A program made the translations under genes and the position numbers. The notes beneath the pieces are model-generated. The model saw only the letters and a list, made by a program, of their open reading frames with translations, ran no database searches and was not told the DNA's origin. A DNA stretch of 64,000 nt from Dioscorea cayenensis subsp. rotundata (taxonomy: Eukaryota > Streptophyta > Magnoliopsida > Dioscoreales > Dioscoreaceae), in the NCBI RefSeq assembly GCF_009730915.1, contig NC_052479.1:28893610-28957609 (forward strand), given 5' to 3'. Below are positions 60,364 to 64,000 of this stretch, piece by piece; position 1 is the first letter of the stretch, and the number at the start of each line of letters is the position of its first letter.

Positions 60364-62480
60364 TTATATATATATATATATATATTGATTTTATTAATAA
60401 ACATGAAAAGAATATGTTTCTACTCCCACTGCTTCTCTATATCCAACATCGCTTGCTCATAGTGTAATTGAAATTGCAAATTTGAAATTAGGAAGTTTTT
60501 AAGACACGAGAAACTTGCTATTACAGACAGAAAAATGGGTTGTACATACAGTAAAGTGGTGAGTAAGGCGCCTTATAAGACCACTTGGCCTAGAAGCAGC
60601 ACAGCCAGAGACCAAGTCTCAGCTCAGCTGAATTTCTCTGTGTGATGCAATTAGTTGTTGTTTTATTATAATATATGTATCTTGACATTATGCCCAAGTG
60701 TAACATACAATGCTTACATCAGATTGAGACTTCTACTAAGGATTCCTATATTATCATGTTTGTTGACATTTGAATAATTAGACTGGTTATGTTATCCTTA
60801 CTGTCTCGTAGTCATCACTTCTGTATTATTCTCCTTAACCTTTTACAATTTATTTCGCTTTCAATAATTATGCTTAGAAGCTAGGAAGGAATAATGTTTA
60901 GTTTTCATATGCTATTAGCCTAAGATAAGCAAGCTTCAATGGACACATGACAATCCTTTTGTCGCATCAGTTTGAGATTTTACTTTTAAATATGATAATA
61001 CATTTTTTTTAAAAAAAAATATTAATAATGTGGCAAAATATGATTTCTTTTACAAAAGCAAAAAACAACAAGCGTTGTTAGTCCGACAAAGCGACTATGA
61101 AAATTGCACTAATTATAGTGATTTAGAGATCTCCTAGAGATAAATTCCATTTGTCATATAAGTCTAGAAAGGTTGGAAAGTACTTCTCATATAGACCTCC
61201 CACATGAGACCAATATGTATTATAAGTTGAGAGGTTCAAACTCGAAATCTCTCATCACAAGACACGGTGGGTACTCACTGGTCAATGCACAAATGAATGA
61301 CTACGTGTTTAAAAAGTTTAAAAGCCCAAAACTAACAATTTTATAGTTTGAAACTATAATAAACATTAAGAGACGCTCATTCTACTCAGTAGAGTGGAAG
61401 TGGGGGAAGTGGATTGCCTTCCCCTACATTTTATATTCTTTTCCTCTAAAGTGGAGGCCACTTCCCCCCACTTCATACTGAAGTGGGTTTTAACACAAAC
61501 CCACTTCAGTATTTTTTACACTGAAGTGGGGGAAGTGAGCTCCTTATAAAATTAGCAATATTGTAATTATAAATTTTTAATTGCAAGGATAGAGATGCTT
61601 AATTTGTTTCTGTTCTACTTTTATTCAAATTTTATATTCTTTCATTATTTTATTAGTTTCAAATGTTATGTTATTAATGTATAAAAATAAAATTTGCAAT
61701 CACAAGGTGATCCAGTAATTACTATTTTTTTAATCAATTATTTATATCAATTAATATTTTTCAAATATTCACTTATATGATTATCACTCTAAAAAAATTT
61801 ACATTTAAGTTTTATTTATATTACTTATGATATTAATAATTAAAAAACTTTTAATTGCATAGTTGCACTTATTTATTAATGAAATCAAAAGTATACAATA
61901 GTTTCCATTGTATGAATTATTTAATTATATTATTTTTATAATCTGCTCCTAAGTGTTTGAAGGAATAAATTTAATTTTTTATTACAATTAAGTTTTTATT
62001 TATATTACTTATGATATTAATAATATAAATTTTTTAATTATACCTATTTATTTATGCAATAAATGTCTATAAGACCTTTGAAATCCAAAGTCTATACATA
62101 TATATAAAGTAGATGTATAATTTGGCTTGAGAGCATTTCAAGGAATAATTGTGATTTTTTTTTAAATATTATTGCACTTAACTTGAATATTTGTAATTAA
62201 TTATGAAATTAGTAATATAAAAGTTTAATTGCTTTCATTAATTTTGCATTAAATACTCCATAAGACCTTTCAAAACCAATTACAGTGATTGAAAAATATT
62301 TGTTTTGTGGTAAATGTATACCTATAAGGAGTTATCAAATTATATTTTTTTTTTTAGTAATTTTGCAAGTCATAATTGAAACTCGCCATTTATCTTGGAT
62401 TATATCTAAGTAAATTAGAAAAAAAATAAAGATATCAACATATAGAATATAATTAAATGATGAAAGATATTGAAACTCCA
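60364..62480. other. Gene-free stretch after the protease remnants
   Basis: A patch at about 60530-60640 is richer in GC but does not translate to a recognised protein. AT-rich DNA follows, interrupted by the hairpin listed separately. Confidence 0.5.
61375..61560. mobile_element. Small inverted-repeat element around GAAGTGGG words
   Basis: The core is a perfect 16-bp inverted repeat, ATACTGAAGTGGGTTT (61475-61490) and AAACCCACTTCAGTAT (61497-61512). Outer words GTGGGGGAAGTGGATTG and CACTGAAGTGGGGGAAGTGA, with CACTTCCCCCCACTTC between them, add further symmetry. No ORF. Confidence 0.75.
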
Positions 62481-62485
62481 TAAAC

Positions 62486-63080
62486 TAAGGGTGTGTTTGT
62501 TTGGCCGGATATAAAACTACATGTGATTGTAATTACAAAAGACTTGAAAATCTAGTGTTTGTTTCGTTGAATTTGAGAATTTGAAAGTAGTTAGAAATGT
62601 AATAGACATGGATTAGTTAGTTTTGGAACTACGTGGCGTAGTTCAATCTCCTGCCCTTTGGATTTTGATAGAATGTCTCGCACGTGGTGTCACGTGATAC
62701 AAAATAAAGAGGTCAAAGGATCAAGCCACCACTTTCCCACACCATAGCACATCTCCAGAGCTTTCTCGAACTCCATTGCAGCCTAATCTTTTTCCTCCGA
62801 TGCGACAAAAATCTACCACAAACTCCTAGGTTCCTCTTTACCTTTTTGGGATTTTTAATTACAAGTTTATTTATTTATTTTTTTATTTTCTTGCAAAAAT
62901 ATAATCTTTTTATTGTTTTTTTCGGATCAAGATCTTCGCAAAACAACAGTCATCGATCTCATTCTTACATTATCCGGTTAGTCTTATCTTTTTTATTTTT
63001 AACCTTAAATATTTCCCTTTTTAATGTCTTTATTATTTTGCAAGTTTTTATCTCTTTTTTATCTTTTACTACTGCATAGA
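62486..63080. other. Possible transposon end followed by a promoter-like GC-richer patch
   Basis: AAGGGTGTGTTTGTTTGGCC at 62488 looks like a typical plant DNA-transposon terminus. Downstream (62625-62830) a GC-richer stretch has TACGTGGCGTA, GCACGTGGTGTCACGTGA and a CT-rich leader-like sequence, but no convincing ORF follows. It may be a captured promoter or leader fragment; the matching right terminus was not seen. Confidence 0.35.
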
Positions 63081-63101
63081 TTTGTGTAGATTTGCTTCAT
63101 G

Positions 63102-63166
<65 letters not shown>

Positions 63167-63167
63167 G
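63102..63167. repeat. (ATT)n microsatellite
   Basis: Uninterrupted ATT repeat of about 22 units. The sequence to the window end is AT-rich without a recognised gene. Confidence 0.95.
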
Positions 63168-64000
63168 TTGCCTTAGATTTAATTATTACTTCCATGGTTG
63201 ATAGGAATGTGATATTGATGCATGGATAAAGATTTGCTTACACTTTTGATATTTTTATTTATTTATTTATTTATTCATTTATTTTCGTGATCAAGATGTT
63301 GAAGTGTTTATTTGCATAGTAAACCTTTTTAAAGGTGAAATAATTTTTGTAATGAACTAGTTAATACACGTTACTGATAAGGTTTAGTTTAATGATTAAA
63401 AAATATGTAAAATTGTTGTAATTTCTGCCATCTTATCACTCAGTACGTTTAAAAATATGTCTTAAAATCATATGAATTGAAATATAAATAAAGGATAAAG
63501 GGATAAGATTTACATCATATACTATAATAATATAATAGTATAGAGTAAATAATAATATTTGTGAAAACATTGAAAAAATAAAGCAATCAAATATCCTAAA
63601 TGAGACAATTTAAAGATGTATGAACATGTGATTTATTTATTTATTTATTTTGAAAATACGCAATTGTAACTTTGTAAGTTGTAATTAAACATTTAAACTT
63701 ATTTTAATATGGCCCCTGATCTACCTAAATGTATTTCTAAAATATGATCATTGATTTAACTTTTTTAATGAGCTATAGAAGAGGTTGTGATATCTTTTAT
63801 TGTAATTAAATTTTCTTCACCTTTTCATTTTTATTCTATTTTTATTTTTATTTTTTTAAATAGTTCTTCTGCGGAGTATTATTTTATTTGCATTTGCTTT
63901 ATTTATTCTCTTAAAAACTCTTTGCATGATTTTATAATTTCCTTAATTAAACTATTTTATTTCAAATTATGTCTATACGTAATATTGTCTTACAACCATC

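Noticed and set aside
62846..63079. 77-codon hydrophobic frame near the end of the window
   Set aside because: Poly-T-derived Phe/Leu/Ile-rich translation without conserved features.

Overview
The window is nuclear DNA from a flowering plant. The evidence is GT-AG introns, plant-only gene families (PLATZ, plastid-targeted methyltransferase, sucrose-phosphate synthase), TTTAGGG-type telomere-like repeats, and many MITE-like inverted-repeat elements in a very AT-rich background with long (TA)n tracts. A monocot is plausible from the look of the SPS and SET proteins; that is a guess. No operon, CRISPR array or bacterial feature was seen.

Layout. 67-1732 (+): 3' part of an ER lectin of the OS-9 family. 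6602-7119 (+): small SAM-domain gene, readable only across two frameshifts. 7805-10994 (-): nine-exon multipass membrane protein, intact. 11-20 kb: gene-free and repeat-rich, including an inverted-repeat element with a telomere-like core. 20220-21669 (+): four-exon PLATZ zinc-binding transcription factor, intact. 24550-28331 (-): eight-exon plastid methyltransferase of the At1g78140/At2g41040 type, intact. 29.8-30.6 kb: roughly 123-bp tandem array. 30715-45210 (+): about 18-exon PHD-SET histone methyltransferase of the trithorax/Set1 type, with a frameshift in its post-SET motif. 49050-49518 (+): small conserved plant gene with one frameshift. 50639-51638: exactly 1000 N. 51658-52646 (-): first two exons of sucrose-phosphate synthase running into the gap. 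54.2-55.2 kb: inverted duplication of a decayed copia gag fragment. 58.3-59.8 kb: two broken papain-type cysteine protease copies, set among three copies of one MITE. 60.4-64 kb: repeats and hairpins.

The genes do not form a pathway; this is an ordinary gene neighbourhood. The most useful observation is technical. Four genes (SAM, SET, the 49-kb gene, SPS) carry single-base frameshifts, most of them one extra base beside a short homopolymer, with conserved protein on both sides; a fifth (OS-9) has a one-base phase conflict. Consensus indel errors explain this better than parallel gene death. The 1000-N gap also cannot be a true 1-kb gap, because the rest of SPS is not found beyond it. The most biologically interesting items are the copia inverted duplication, the telomere-like inverted-repeat element, the tandem array before the SET gene, and the MITE/protease cluster. 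I did not find a convincing new biological system.
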